From Acholoe squamosa (taxonomy: Eukaryota; Annelida; Polychaeta; Phyllodocida; Polynoidae): DNA of 64,000 bases. The notes beneath the pieces are model-generated. The model was not told the DNA's origin and ran no database searches. It saw nothing but the letters and a program-made list of their open reading frames with translations. Below, one piece after another: positions 44,768 to 55,102 of this stretch. The position numbers were made by a program, and so were the translations under genes. Location of the stretch: contig OX439044.1 of the NCBI GenBank assembly GCA_949317995.1, positions 9,395,141 to 9,459,140 on the forward strand. Direction: 5' to 3'. How positions within the stretch are numbered: the first letter of the stretch is position 1; each line of letters starts with the position of its first letter.

Positions 44768-45353
44768 TGGTATTGACAGTAAACTTAGTTTTGATAAACA
44801 GATTAAAATTATTAAAAGAAATGTATGCAATAAACTATTTAGGTTTGCTAAGTTAAGAAAGTTTTTAACACAAGAGCAAAGTGTAAAGATATACTGTTGT
44901 ACAATCAGACCAATTATAGAATATTGTTCATTTATAAGTACTAGTTGTGATAAGGATGGTCTTGCGGCATTACAACGACTGCAAAGTAGAGCTCTTAGAG
45001 TTTGTCTGAAATGCAATATTAGACGGTATAGCATGAAGGAGTTGCATGAAATTTGTAAGGTTCCAGTGTTAGAGAAAAGATTTGACATGCTATTATTATG
45101 CTTAATGTATAAGAAATCAAAGACTGTGTTAAATAGACCACAATCTTATAATACAAGGTCTCAAAAGAAGATTGTTTTTGAACTACCTAGGGTTATTACT
45201 AGACACTATAAAAGATCGCCATGGTACAGAGGGGTGGCTCTCTGGAATACTCTACCTGAGGAGATTCAGAAAGCTATGACAAAGGTAAAATTCAAAGAGG
45301 GTGTGATGAAGATAAAAGATATAAGGTTGAACCTGAAATTGGGTTATAATTGA
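44768..45353 (+). pseudogene. LINE ORF2 C-terminal domain (after insertion)
   Basis: The frame continues ORF2 with LGIDSKLSFDKQIK, then IYCCTIRPIIEYCSFIS (the R-IIEY block), LAALQRLQSRALRVCL, and a C-terminal helix cluster (SPWYRGVALWNTLPEE). It ends TAA/TGA at about 45351-45356. It joins the RT at 43068 as the standard non-LTR C-terminal region. Confidence 0.8.
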
Positions 45354-45356
45354 TAA

Positions 45357-46036
45357 TGAGAAGCAGGTGTGGGAACTGCACCGCTTCATATTCATATTCA
45401 TACTCACATTAATATCCTTTTTCATGTTTACATCCATATTGATATTGCTGATGTTCCCATATTTTCGACCCATCATCTCGCTCACCAAACCGTCGCCGTT
45501 CCACTTGACCAAGTCAGATTTTTGCAGTCTCTTAAACAGCTTGGTGGTGGCGTTGCATTTCCTCTGTGGAACTTGTTCAAGCAACACCTCAAGGATCGAA
45601 GCTCAAGGGGTCGGTGGTGGTACGAGAGCAGATGTAGGAATCGTGTGGTTGTTGGGATTTGCAAGAAAGAATTGTAACCTATTCAACAACCTCTTGTATT
45701 TCAGCATTTTTTTGCGCGATTTCAAAGTGGGGTCGTTCAACACTAGATCCAAGTCCCTGTAGATAAACTGTAGCACCTGGTTTAATGCTGCATTGGGATG
45801 AAGACCTTGTTCTGCCTGTCTGTAGTAATAAGGCATATTGGAGGGTGGGGATATGGCGGTGGCGAAAGAGGAGGGCTTCTTGTTTTCATGCTCATCAGCA
45901 GCAGCACCACCACCACCAGCAGTAGGAGCAGCAGCACCACCACCAGCACCAGCACCACCACCACCACCACCACTACCACCACCATGTCACCAGCTGTGGG
46001 GACATCAGGTGGTCCTCGTAATTTTGAGAGCCCCAT
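45357..46036 (-). pseudogene. Polinton-like conserved protein with Gly/Ala-rich start
   Basis: On the minus strand an ATG at 46036 opens a frame that slips within a (GGT/GCT)n tract (45895-45985). The main body is PYYYRQAEQGLHPNAALN, FIYRDLDLVLNDPTLKS, YKRLLNRLQFFLANP and, after an in-frame TGA, TKLFKRLQKSDLVKWNGDG. The last block resembles the RL...V.WN..GE segment of an uncharacterised conserved Polinton virion or accessory protein. I cannot name a function. The gene lies directly downstream of the pX-like ORF and ends at the LINE insertion, so its C-terminus is probably cut. Confidence 0.5.
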
Positions 46037-46074
46037 CGAGGCAGCTGTGGCAGTGAGGTGTTGAATGAGGAGCT

Positions 46075-46407
46075 CTATATACGGAGAACGCTTTTTATAA
46101 GGGGTAAGGCCATGCCTATCAGAGCCGGCATGAGGAAACCGCCCCTTTGAACCAGGACGTTTCTCTTTCTTTTGATGGTGGTAGCTTTTTTGCTCACCGT
46201 CCTCAACACGTCAGCAGATTCTCGAAGACTTTCCAGTTGGTTCTCGGTGAGCGGAATGTTTCCCTCCAGTAAATTCTGACAGATTTTGCTCAACGTCGTG
46301 ATCAAATCATCGCTTCCAGAGCCTATTAAATGCTCACAATCCTCCGGTGAACACTTTGCCAAGTGTTTAAGGGTGCCCTTATGTCTTCTGAGTCGATGAG
46401 TAGCCAT
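46075..46407 (-). CDS. pX-like core-peptide protein of a Polinton-like element
   Basis: An intact 110-residue frame starts at ATG 46405-46407. Its ATG overlaps the stop of the ATPase gene (TAATG), a compact viral arrangement that suggests coupled translation. It is basic and has a K/R cluster (TIKRKRNVLVQRGGFL) followed by a hydrophobic C-terminus (MPALIGMALPLIKSVLRI). The combination GG-F-L..L-G..LP-...-L is typical of adenovirus pX/mu-like cargo peptides found beside packaging genes in Polintons and adintoviruses. It would bind or condense DNA in the virion. There is no internal stop. Confidence 0.65.
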   Translation of the reverse strand: MATHRLRRHKGTLKHLAKCSPEDCEHLIGSGSDDLITTLSKICQNLLEGNIPLTENQLESLRESADVLRTVSKKATTIKRKRNVLVQRGGFLMPALIGMALPLIKSVLRI

Positions 46408-47116
46408 TACTTTCTCTTTCTCTTTTTGTCTAGCGGAACGAACACGATCTGATCATCTATGGTCGTCAGGGAGGAGCGTATTTTCAGGTCATCCGGTGTT
46501 GTCTGCTTGAAGTCCAGAAGAAGGTATGAGTGAGGACACTTGGGTTCATGGGTAAATATACTGGAGAGGGCCAACGCCTTGGAGGGAAACACCTGACGAG
46601 ACAGAGCGCCTATTTGTCCCATGTCATGAGGGTTCTTAAAAATGATCATGTAGTGAGCGTTCAGACTCATAGTTTGAAATTCGGGTGATTTCTGGAACAG
46701 GTTCTGAGTGATATATATGACTCTCATGTTCCAGTATTGGGAATATTTGGTGAAGATGTCAGCTACCACTTGCTGATTAGAACTGCTCATCAGATCGTCC
46801 AATATCAGTAGTGTGGTCGAAGGGTGGTCAATTCTTCTTCTTCTTCTCCCGCTATGTCTTCTTTGCTGGGAGGACCTGCTCTGAATTCCACTCCGTAGTC
46901 TTTTTGCATTTTTTCAAATAGGGGCTTCCACTCGCCGTAATGGTAAAAGGTCTTTTCCACTGGCGGTGTGACCAAATTGTTTACGTCGCTCAGGAATCGA
47001 TTCACCAAGCGTGATTTTCAACAACCAGACGGACTGCTGATGATGCAGCTAAAGGGTTCTTATAGTTGGTGATCAAAATCTATTTCGGTGAAGGTTGTGA
47101 TTTTACCACTCGACAT
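46407..47116 (-). pseudogene. FtsK/HerA-type DNA packaging ATPase (Polinton-type), broken
   Basis: The ATG at 47114-47116 starts a frame that hits TAA after 18 codons and then a TGA exactly in the P-loop (IISSPSGC, stop, KSRLV), which destroys Walker A. The frame continues (46805-47008), shifts near 46825, and enters Walker B (TLLILDDLM, acidic pair kept). Next come IYITQNLF with the sensor glutamine, SLNAHYMIIFKNPHDMGQIG and SYLLLDFKQTTPDDLKIRS, all hallmark blocks of the Polinton/adenoviral-lineage packaging ATPase. It would pump DNA into capsids. Two stops and one shift make it inactive. Confidence 0.85.
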
Positions 47117-47129
47117 TTTTCAGCGGTTG

Positions 47130-47614
47130 TTATAGGGTCGTAGTAGGAGTAGTAGTAGTAGTAGTAGTAGAAGTGGTGGTAACTACAGTCATGGTGACGG
47201 TGATGTGTTTCTCAGTCAAACGCTCGGTGACGAGTGGTTTTCAGGAAAGAGTCATAGCGAGTTTTATCTTGTTATGTTTCATGACACCCGATAACATTAC
47301 CGTCTCTCATATTTTTTTTTTCTTCTTATGCAACATATTTTATTTTCACTCACTTATTTTTCACATGTCATATATCCACATCGTTACCATGGAAACCGGA
47401 TTTATGTGATCATTTTTAGTACCTTAGGCCCTAGGAATTTGTATAAACCATCTTGCCTGAAGAAGACTTATCAATTAAGTCGAAACGTTGCAACAAAGGT
47501 CAAATACCAAAAACAACAATGTACTATACCGTCATCAAATGTACGAATACTCATCAAAGTGATAATAAATGTTGAAAATAAAATCCCAGTGTCTGGTTTT
47601 GTGTGATATAACTT
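47130..47614. repeat. Triplet repeat and 3' end of an unidentified interspersed repeat
   Basis: A (GTA)n tract lies at about 47140-47180. From about 47415 a repeat-like block includes CTTGCCTGAAGAAGACTTAT, followed by AAGTCGAAACGTTGCAA. This pattern (CTGAAGAAG...GTCGAAACGT) is common near the 3' ends of Penelope-like and related invertebrate elements. The assignment is tentative. No coding frame belongs to it. Confidence 0.35.
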
Positions 47615-48222
47615 TCATTCTAATTTTTTAAAAAAAAAATTAAATAAAGGGGGGCAATTTTTTTTCCTCTTTGGACAAAGCTTGTTGCTTTGCCTTCCTC
47701 TCCTCTTTAACATAACTGTATTCAAAAAGGTATCAGGGGTAAAAACACAGTGGTAACCAATACAAACTGGAATGTAATCTTTAAAGTAGTACATCCCCTT
47801 CTTCTTCAATTCGGTCTCATTGTAATAGGCCGGATAACAGGTGACGACCTTGAAACGATTCCAGATCGTGTTCACGTCGGGCACCAAGCGCACCCACCGA
47901 GTGGGAGCGGCGGTTACCCCCAAATAACCAATGTCCTCATCAAATCTTTTCATAGCGCTTATTCTCACCATATTTGAACACCCTTTATATTCATGAAATG
48001 GCCAACAATTGGGTGCACTGAGGGTGGTTATCAAACAGTAATGGAGTAAATTCTTTTCTTTAAAGACAGCTTTCAGCCATACCCCTATTTTTTCTTTTTT
48101 TACTACTTCTTCTACTTTTTCTACTGCAGCTGCTACTGCTGCTGCTGCTGCTGCCGAAGAAGAGTCGCTACTTCTTCTACTACTACTACTACTACTACTA
48201 CTACTCCTTTCCCTGGTGGTGC

Positions 48223-48254
<32 letters not shown>

Positions 48255-48487
48255 CTTCTTCTTCTTCTTCTTCTTCTGCTTTCGCTATTTCTATCACTAC
48301 GATTACTTTTGGTACTACTGCTGCTGATACTGGCACTGCTACTAAATTCCTCAACTTTGCTTTTCATTAAATTATTCATCACCTTAAAAGAGGCATGAGA
48401 CTGAAATAATATTATGTGCTGATCTCTACATTCAGATAAGAAAATAGATGGGGTTTCCCTAATCGTGCTTTCAAAATCTCGCTCCAT
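47615..48487 (-). CDS. Intact 290-residue accessory protein with Ser- and Arg-tracts
   Basis: A minus-strand ATG at 48485-48487 opens 290 codons without interruption. Residues 1-48 are an ordered-looking N-terminus (RDFESTIRETPSIFLSEC; IILFQSHASFKVM). Residues ~50-125 are low complexity: Ser-rich, then a run of about 17 Arg coded by (TCT)n on the plus strand, then Ser, then Ala. Residues ~135-290 are ordered, with aromatic and Cys residues (CLITTLSAPNCWPF; APTRWVRLVPDVNTIWNRF; CYPAYYNETELKKKGMYYF; IGYHCVFTP) and a basic NLS-like end (CPKRKKNCPP). I do not recognise the fold. A TATA module lies 263 bp upstream. It follows the packaging gene cluster on the same strand. Confidence 0.5.
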
Positions 48488-48749
48488 CTCAAGTGGAATA
48501 TTTCAAAAAAGAGTGAAAATAAAATAAAAGCTCAAAAAGAAAATAATAAAGAGAGTGATGGACTCAGCTCGAATTTCCTCCTAGAGTGGAGGTGGTAAAC
48601 AGGCAGTGAGGTATCTACAAATACAGTGGTGGTGGTGATGGTGGTGGTGGCAGCAGCAGCAGCAGTGGTAGAAGCAGCAGTTGTAGAAGCGGTGGTGGTG
48701 TCAAAGGAGACAGCGGACGTGTTCTGCCCTTCCAAGAAAAATCAGGGCT

Positions 48750-48810
48750 CTTTATATAGTTGAGAGAATGATCTAATCCTGTTTTCACCTGGATCCTTTC
48801 ACCCCGCACC
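48750..48810 (-). promoter_or_regulatory. Promoter module P1 (TATATAAAG plus conserved upstream block)
   Basis: On the minus strand TATATAAAG lies at 48750-48758. Upstream of it is a block containing CAGGTGAAAACAGGATTAGA. The same block and TATA recur at 61115-61164 and 60180-60240, each upstream of a different minus-strand gene. P1 precedes the 290-residue ORF, leaving a 5' UTR of about 240 nt with GCT/CCA triplets. Confidence 0.65.
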
Positions 48811-49449
48811 AAGGGGAAAAAAATGCTTTTGGAATAAGGGTATCAGGTGGGATAAACAGGTGTAACAACTGTGATAATTACCTTAATGCAACTTACATGT
48901 ATAAGGGGATTATGGATCATTAGGAGATTAAGACGTTCAAAGTCTATACAAAAACTACAGGGGGTGGTTAACTGTAGGGGGAAAATATAATCTTGTAACA
49001 GAGAAGTCAAAGTGTTTTAATTGGATCACTCACTAGCCAAGGTGTGGGGTGCGCAGCAGCAGCAGCACACATGGAGCCAAAAAATGGTGGACACGTGCAC
49101 ACCTCCCTGCCTACCTACCTACCTACCTACCTACCATAGTACCTCGCGTATAAGGCACACCCCCCAACTTGAGGGAATGCTATAAAGTGTATCTGCAAGC
49201 TTTATTTTTTTGGACATTTCAGTAGTGATTTATAGTAACCCCTACCTATAAGGTACACCCTTAAGCTTCAGGGTTCGCACCTAGCCTAATAAGCGAGTCA
49301 CTACGGTGCCTACCTACCTACCTGTCTATGCATCACAGGAAAATACCCCAGGGCGCGTGTCTGTCACTCTGTCTGTGACTACAAAGGCGCATGTGCGGTA
49401 AGTAGATTAAGTCTAACAAAATCAACAAGCTAATCCCCCTTCCTCCTGC

Positions 49450-49782
49450 TCCTCTTGTCACCATGAGACAGCACTTTGATGATCTAAGTTTAACTCTCCT
49501 GCAGTGAACGATGGGTGACAAACAGATACCCTACCGAGGAAGAATCTCTGTGACTATGTGAATCAGATCCTTTAAATCTTTTCCCTCTAGGACCGACCAC
49601 ACTTGATGATCTAAGGGATCCGTGCCTACAGCAAATGGCAGGTGAAAATCAAAACAGACAGATACCCTACCGAGCGAAGGTCTCTGTGAAAATGGGCTTA
49701 AATCTCTTTCAAGTCTTTGATCAATTTAAAAACCACAGTTGAGAGGCTAATCTCGGACAGGTTCATAAGGGAAAGTGAAATT
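49450..49782. repeat. Terminal-type subrepeats of a Polinton-like element (copy A)
   Basis: Two units (about 49520-49600 and 49640-49715) share ACAGATACCCTACCGAG, a TCTCTGTGA box and TTTAAATCTCTTTC. They end with AGGTTCATAAGGGAAAGTGA. The same series in the same order occurs at 61490-61846. The flanking 48.83-49.03 kb also matches 61.20-61.43 kb weakly. (CCTA)n runs at 49107-49134 and 49308-49322 separate parts. This fits an element terminus with internal repeats. Confidence 0.5.
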
Positions 49783-49815
49783 TTGTTCCCTCACACTTTC
49801 TCTGCCACCTTCATC

Positions 49816-49929
49816 ATGGAAAGACCGACCTCTCTACAGACTACTACACCATCACTATATTCCCCCACGCATATCAAGATCCTTGCTGATCTGTTCACAG
49901 GTGACGCTAACAACGAATTTCATTTCTAA
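49816..49929 (+). CDS. Start of a plus-strand gene cut by the retroelement
   Basis: The ATG at 49816 opens MERPTSLQTTTPSLYSP, then HIKILADLFTGDANNEF, closing at 49927-49929, where similarity to Gypsy RT begins a few bases later. An AAGGGAAAGTGAAA box and a weak TATA-like CATAAGG lie about 40-50 bp upstream. It appears divergently oriented from the 290-residue ORF across the subrepeat region. It is truncated and of unknown function. Confidence 0.35.
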   Translation: MERPTSLQTTTPSLYSPTHIKILADLFTGDANNEFHF

Positions 49930-49942
49930 AGTCCTTCTCATA

Positions 49943-50588
49943 CTCTTTCCCCAGAGCAGACGACCTAATATTACAAATAGGCAGAACAGGCGCAAAATAT
50001 TTCTCAAAATTAGATGTCTACAGTGCCTATCACCAGATTCCCCTGGCAGAAGAATCCAGACCACTGACAACCTCAGCCAATGGCACGAGATACATGGCTA
50101 AAGTTTTTCCAATGGGACTCAAAACTTCTGGCCTATCCTTCATGAATGTAATGGAACAGTTGCTCATGAAATGCAAATACAGAAACGCTGTAGCATATGT
50201 AGACGACATAGCCATTTACAGCCCATCATGGGAGAGGCATCTGCAAGACCTAGATGAAGTTTTGAAACTCTTCATCAAGGGAAACATAAAACTGAAATCG
50301 GAAAAATGTGAATTTGGTACTACCAAAATGGAATTCCTAGTTTTTAACGTAGACCGACATGGCCTATCACCGTCTCCAGACAAAATTGGCCCAGTGAAGA
50401 CTTTCCCTCCACCCAAGAACATCCATGATCTGAGATTTTTCAATGGGATGGCACAGTTCTACAAAAGGTTCATTAGAAGCTTTGCCCATATCATGAAACC
50501 ACTCTATGAAGCAACCAAGGGCACCTTCAAATGGACCGCTAAGTGTCAGAGAGCTTTTAAAAAAAATCAAATCAGCTATCTGCACTGA
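49943..50588 (+). pseudogene. G3 reverse transcriptase
   Basis: The frame starts at FPRADDLILQIGRTGAKYF, with motif A as SKLDVYSAYHQIPL. It then gives FPMGLKTSGLSFMNVM (motif B region), YVDDIAIYS (motif C, both Asp intact) and the thumb (FFNGMAQFYKRFIRSFAHI). The fingers domain upstream is missing at the truncation. The frame ends in an A-run at about 50560, where it shifts into RNase H. It is of the Ty3/Gypsy (errantivirus-like) type. Confidence 0.85.
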
Positions 50589-50990
50589 GGCTGTGCTAAA
50601 ATTCTCAGACTATACCAAGCCTTTCATCATCTTCACAGACTCAAGCAACTACAGTTTGGGTGCTGTGATCACACAGGTTGATGATTATGGTTTCTATAAA
50701 CTAATTGAATTTGCAGGGAGACGCTTAACACCCCAAGAATCCATATATCGGATAACGGACAAAGAACTATTAGAAATAGTTTTTGCAGTGAAAAAGTTCC
50801 ACCATTATGTGGATGGAACCCACTTCAAAGTGTACTGGCCGGGTGGGTTGATACTGTCATGTCATATGATTTTTAAGTCAGGTACCTGCAAGGCAGAGCC
50901 AATATAGTGGCAGACTTTCTCTCTAGGAGAAAATACCCCCAAGCTCTGATGACCCAACTCCTATTAGAACCCAAGGAAGAATCATACTTC
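50560..50990 (+). pseudogene. G3 RNase H
   Basis: After the A-run shift the frame reads PFIIFTDSSNYSLGAVI (catalytic Asp), FAGRRLTPQESIYRITDKELLEIVFAV (Glu/Lys block) and HHYVDGTHFKVY. The TDH box is lost in a small deletion or shift around 50840-50880. In the next frame RYLQGRANIVADFLSRR supplies the final catalytic Asp block (about 50880-50928). Confidence 0.8.
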
Positions 50991-51022
50991 CACCAAAGTC
51001 AGTAAAATTCTCGGCTATCACC

Positions 51023-51484
51023 ATGACAAAGGTCTTTAAATCCAACGACCCAATTCCAAACAACCCTGTCCTCATTGGACCTCCAAGGTCCATACTCAAA
51101 GGAGGACAGATTTGGGGTAGCACCAGCAAAAAACCAAGGGGTATCATTGCCAAGAAAGGCAGCTCTGAGAGAGAGAGCATTAATGCAATTTTCTCTGAAT
51201 CCGAGATGTGCGTACTAATATGCTCAAAGGCTCAGAAAGCCAAGCTTGACATACCCCCTGCACCCAGCAAACCACAGAGGAGTAAACAGACACGCCCCCA
51301 AAAAGTCAAGGCCACCAAACCAAAACCTAGGGGTCGACCACCCAAATCTAGGTCACCCAAAGTATCGGTGAAGGTAGCAAATGCCAGGAGGGCCAAGCTA
51401 TCCCACAGAATACAACCCATGGCTGAGAGAGCCATCTCCCAGCTATGTAAACACCACTCCCTAACACCATCTAGGGACTCATAG
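51023..51484 (+). pseudogene. G3 pol linker with AT-hook
   Basis: Between RNase H and integrase is a basic Pro/Lys-rich segment (QTRPQKVKATKPKPRGRPPK, then SRSPKVSVKVANARRAKL). PRGRPPKSR is an AT-hook core. In element G1 similar hooks sit after the integrase core instead. The frame closes with TAG at 51482-51484, then shifts on towards the integrase zinc region. Confidence 0.6.
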
Positions 51485-51666
51485 ATATAAGCACAGCACA
51501 AGGACATGTTTGCCTTCTCCATGCTGCAATTCATCACAAAGGGTGATTTACCAGATGACTCAAGCCTTAGCAAACAAATACTGCTAAATCATGACCAATT
51601 CATAATTCTGGATAAAGTCTTAAGCAGAATCACCAATCCACCTTTGGTGACAGTCTGGAACCTACA

Positions 51667-52905
51667 CTACAAATTGTAATACCAGAGAAATGGGCTGACT
51701 CATTAATCGAGGCCACCAACTGCTCACCCCTAGGGGGACACCTCGGTCCAACAAAAACCTATGCAGCCATCAGGTCCAGGTATTACTGGAACACAATGTT
51801 TAAACAAGTGTTTGACTATTGTGGAACATGCCATACCTGTCTCATGACCAAAAAGAGACCCAAAAACCTGAAAACACTGATGACATTGAGAGATCCTGTA
51901 TTAACAGCCTACACTCACTTGACCATGGACACAATAGGCCCTTTTACACCTGCTGTAGATGGTTCCCTATATATCCATGTTGTCACAGACCATGCCACTA
52001 GACACATAACTGTGTGGTCAACAAAAGAAAATAATAGTGCTGAGGTAGCGCTAGGATTTTTCCAGAGAGTAATCTGTATTTATGGCACCCCTTCAGTCCT
52101 GAATACAGACAACACCCAACAGTATGTCTCCAAATACTTCACAGCTTTTTGTGAAAAGTTTGGCATAAAACACGTTACAGTATCGGCACACTGGAGAAGA
52201 TCTCAGGGCCCTTTTACACCTTCTGTAGATGGTTCCTTATATATCCATGTTGTCACAGACCATGCCACTAGACACATAACTGTGTGGTCAACAAAAAAAA
52301 ATAATAGTGCTGAGGAATGAGCTAGGATTTTTCCAGAGAGTAGTCTGTAGTCTTTATGGCACCCCTTCAGTCCTGAATACAGACAACACCCAACAGTATG
52401 TCTCCAAATACTTCACAGCTTTTTGTGAAAGGTTTGGCATAAAAAACGTTACAGTATCGGCACACTGGAGTAGATCTCAGGGCCCCTGTGAGCGCCAACA
52501 TCAGACAATAGAGTCTCCTCTATGAGCTTTCGTCTCCAAATCTCAAAAACACTGGTCAACCTTCCTACAGGCAGTGGCATTCAGCATCAATAACACTGTG
52601 TGCAGTGTATTAGGATATTCACCAAACCTTTTGGTATTTGGAAAGCAGACACACCTCCCCACACAATCAGCTCTATCTTTGGTCACTTCAACCAAAGAGT
52701 TAACAGATAAGGAAAGTTTAACAACCTTCCTACTCAGTAAAATACCATAAAAAGATGAAGGCTAGACATGACGCCACAGCTTCTCAAAACACTTACAACA
52801 CTGGTCAGCTTGTGTATCTACACATACCAAACCTACTTGTAAAGAAAACCACCAAAAAGCTGCAACCTACCTTCAGTGGACCATACATCATCAAGCTCAC
52901 TCTAT
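51667..52905 (+). pseudogene. G3 integrase with internal 270-bp tandem duplication
   Basis: The frame gives LQIVIPEKWADSLIEA, GGHLGPTKTYAAIRSRYYW and CGTCHTCLMTK (zinc region, first His not evident). The core follows with LTMDTIGPF (first Asp) and SVLNTDNTQQYVSKYF (second Asp). At 52210 the core restarts: 51941-52210 is duplicated at 52211-~52483. The second copy has two indels and a stop, then runs on into CERQHQTIESPL (region of the catalytic Glu), INNTVCSVLGYSPNLLVFGK and a degraded C-terminus (KKLQPTFSGPYIIKL). Confidence 0.85.
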
Positions 52906-54017
52906 GACCCAGACCTAGACACCACCCTCACTGGAGACCTGAAGTCACCAGCCACTAAAAGAAAAAGAGGAAGACCAGCAAAGAAGGGAACAATAACCTT
53001 TGCCCCATCACCATCCAAAAGAGCAAAGAAAAATCCCTCCAAAAGAAAATAGAGATCCTTTTCCCTCCAAAAATATCTTACAACATCTGTATTCAGAGTA
53101 CAGACCCCCCCCCCAACCCTCACCCCAACCCCACACCCATAATAACCTTTTTACCATCCTTAAAACAGACATACAAAACACTACCCAGACACTATAGGCA
53201 TACCTTCTTCATGTGATAGATGTTTTCCCTCCATTTCTCATGAATTATTAATGGAGAGCATTCATTTAAAAACCAAAATTCACCCTTTTAATTTTTTTTT
53301 ATTTTATTTTTTTTTCCCATTTCCTATTTCTTTCATAATTTCCAATTATTATACCAACAAATCACTGCAAGTGATCCAACTTTTACAACCACAATTTAGT
53401 GAGTGACATTGCCAAAAAATTCATTTAATCTCCTAAAGGCTCAGGCAGGTATAAACTGGATGAAACTGGTTGGCATGCCACATAAATTACCCACAGTCAC
53501 AGTGTATTCTCAGTTTGTGATCCCACTCCCTTGTGACACGCATGCGCTGGTTTGATACAAGCTCAGGGATCCTCAATACCCTAAGGTATTACCAAATAAC
53601 GGCCTACTGTAGGAGAGCAGCTCTCTTGCATCCTGATCCGTGTTTATACCTCTGTTTACCATTTGGTACTGGAATGTTTAGTGAGACACATAATTACATT
53701 AACATCCTTAATTCCCGCACCACAGGTGGCCAGGATAAGCCACCAACACGATCTGATTTCATCATCAGTATTTCACACCCATAAACACAACAATATTGTG
53801 TCATAACTGACCAGGATCATAATTTGCATAGAGACCGGCCAGTCCACTAGCATCGATCCAATAGAAAAGCTCGATGCCATTTTAGGGAAGAGACATACCT
53901 TTAAGGGATGCCCGTGATTGAGAAATAGCCACCTCATGATCAGCATATAAGCCTCATCCCACCCCAATCTTATCCACTCCTCAACAATACACCAAACTCA
54001 CCAAACCCAGTCACCAC
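52906..54017 (+). other. G3 pol-env interval, no conserved domain
   Basis: A basic tail (KRKRGRPAKKG at about 52958-52990, another AT-hook-like core) may be the end of integrase. C-, T- and A-runs occupy 53100-53350. From 53400 to 54000 there are only short frames. A CATATAAGCC box lies at about 53942-53951. Confidence 0.4.
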
Positions 54018-54079
54018 ATGGAACAAGTATCCGGAGACCACAGGGCCAAAATGCCGAAGCTGCCATGCAACCAGCCCAG
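54018..54079 (+). CDS. Possible first exon of the spliced env or accessory message of G3
   Basis: The ATG at 54018 opens about 20 codons (MEQVSGDHRAKMPKL...) and ends at a CAG/GTAGGA donor. It lies 70 bp after a TATAAG-like box. Acceptors are present before env (CCCCTTTTGCAG at about 55102) and before the 3' ORF (TTTCTGTTGTTTTCTCAG at 58280). Spliced env messages are known in errantiviruses. The linkage here is inference. Confidence 0.35.
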
Positions 54080-55102
54080 GTAGGACTTGTCTTATATGTC
54101 CATTTAGTAGCGTCATCAATCGTTCTAGCATGACAATGCTGGATTATGCCATCATGTTACCCAGATACCCATTACATGCCAATGGTAGTGTGCGGCCAGA
54201 GTGCTTTGTAAAATGCAATAGTTGAATTTGCAGTCCACTTCATGCCTTTCTATGATGGCCTGAGCACTGTAAGTGTTACTTATCAACTTTTTGGCAACAC
54301 CCCACCCACCCCACACAACCTACCTTACCTTAGACTAACCACTTATTTTAATATTATTTAAAAGCCTTAAGGCACCAGAGATTAAACATGGACTCAACTC
54401 AGGGTGGACCATTCATAGTCTTCTAAGCCCACATGGCAATAAAACAAGGCCATGGATCTGTTTGGGATCAGACTGACTATTGTGGAGCACTAACATTTAT
54501 TTATTGACATAAACTGCAAAGACCTGAAATTTTTACCTGTCTAATACAGCGCAAAAGGAGATGAACTCCAGGACCCCACAGCATCCTCAGCTATCAAAGG
54601 CATCACCTCAGCCCTTTGTAGCGACTACCCTATCCCACCATTGTGGGACAGACTCAGCATATAACTTGCAGTCACATTGCACTACCCTGTGCACACACCT
54701 ACTGCCTCAGAGCAGCTTTCACGTGAACCACCACGTCACTACACATGTGTCGGCAGACAAGATATCAGGCCAGTCGCCCCCACCACTGAGTTGAACTGTC
54801 TCAAATAGTCACTAATCTTCATACTAAAAGTCAACATAGGACACATCAATTACTAGTCATAGATTAGCCCAGCAACCTAGTCTGTTTTAGAATTATGCCT
54901 ACAAGTGTCCTATAGACAAACAACCACCCCAAGACAAGCGCAACCCCCCCAAAATTTGTATGGATTTCCCCCCCAAACAACCGCGCCTTACACACCTTTC
55001 CCCCCTACCAACCCCCCCAAGCACCCGACACATCACCTTGATAAAACAAACTGACTGAAAATTCTCAAATTTTATTTCTCTATAGACCTAGAGCCCCTTT
55101 TG

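Larger units (their letters stand above)
37442..45360 (+). mobile_element. LINE with NADAR-bearing ORF1, inserted in Polinton DNA
   Basis: The 5' border is next to the chromodomain ATG and the 3' border just after the ORF2 stop at 45351-45353. Polinton minus-strand coding DNA resumes at about 45360. The order is a short leader, ORF1 (37555-39737), a spacer, ORF2 endonuclease-RT (about 40806-45353), and no long A-tail. ORF2 is split by a 1.7-kb satellite-bearing insertion (43069-44767). All coding parts carry stops or shifts. Confidence 0.75.

Noticed and set aside
45782-46064. Val-rich minus frame and Thr/Pro-rich plus frames
   Set aside because: They are triplet-repeat shadows. The conserved body is in the minus frame that reads PYYYRQAEQGLHPN.
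47410-47610. A hammerhead ribozyme
   Set aside because: GAAA is present, but the CUGAUGA core is not (the sequence has CTGAAGA), and stems could not be drawn convincingly by eye.
48133-48398. Leu-rich and Glu-rich frames on either strand
   Set aside because: They are shadow frames of the TCT/GCT triplet repeats within the 290-residue ORF.
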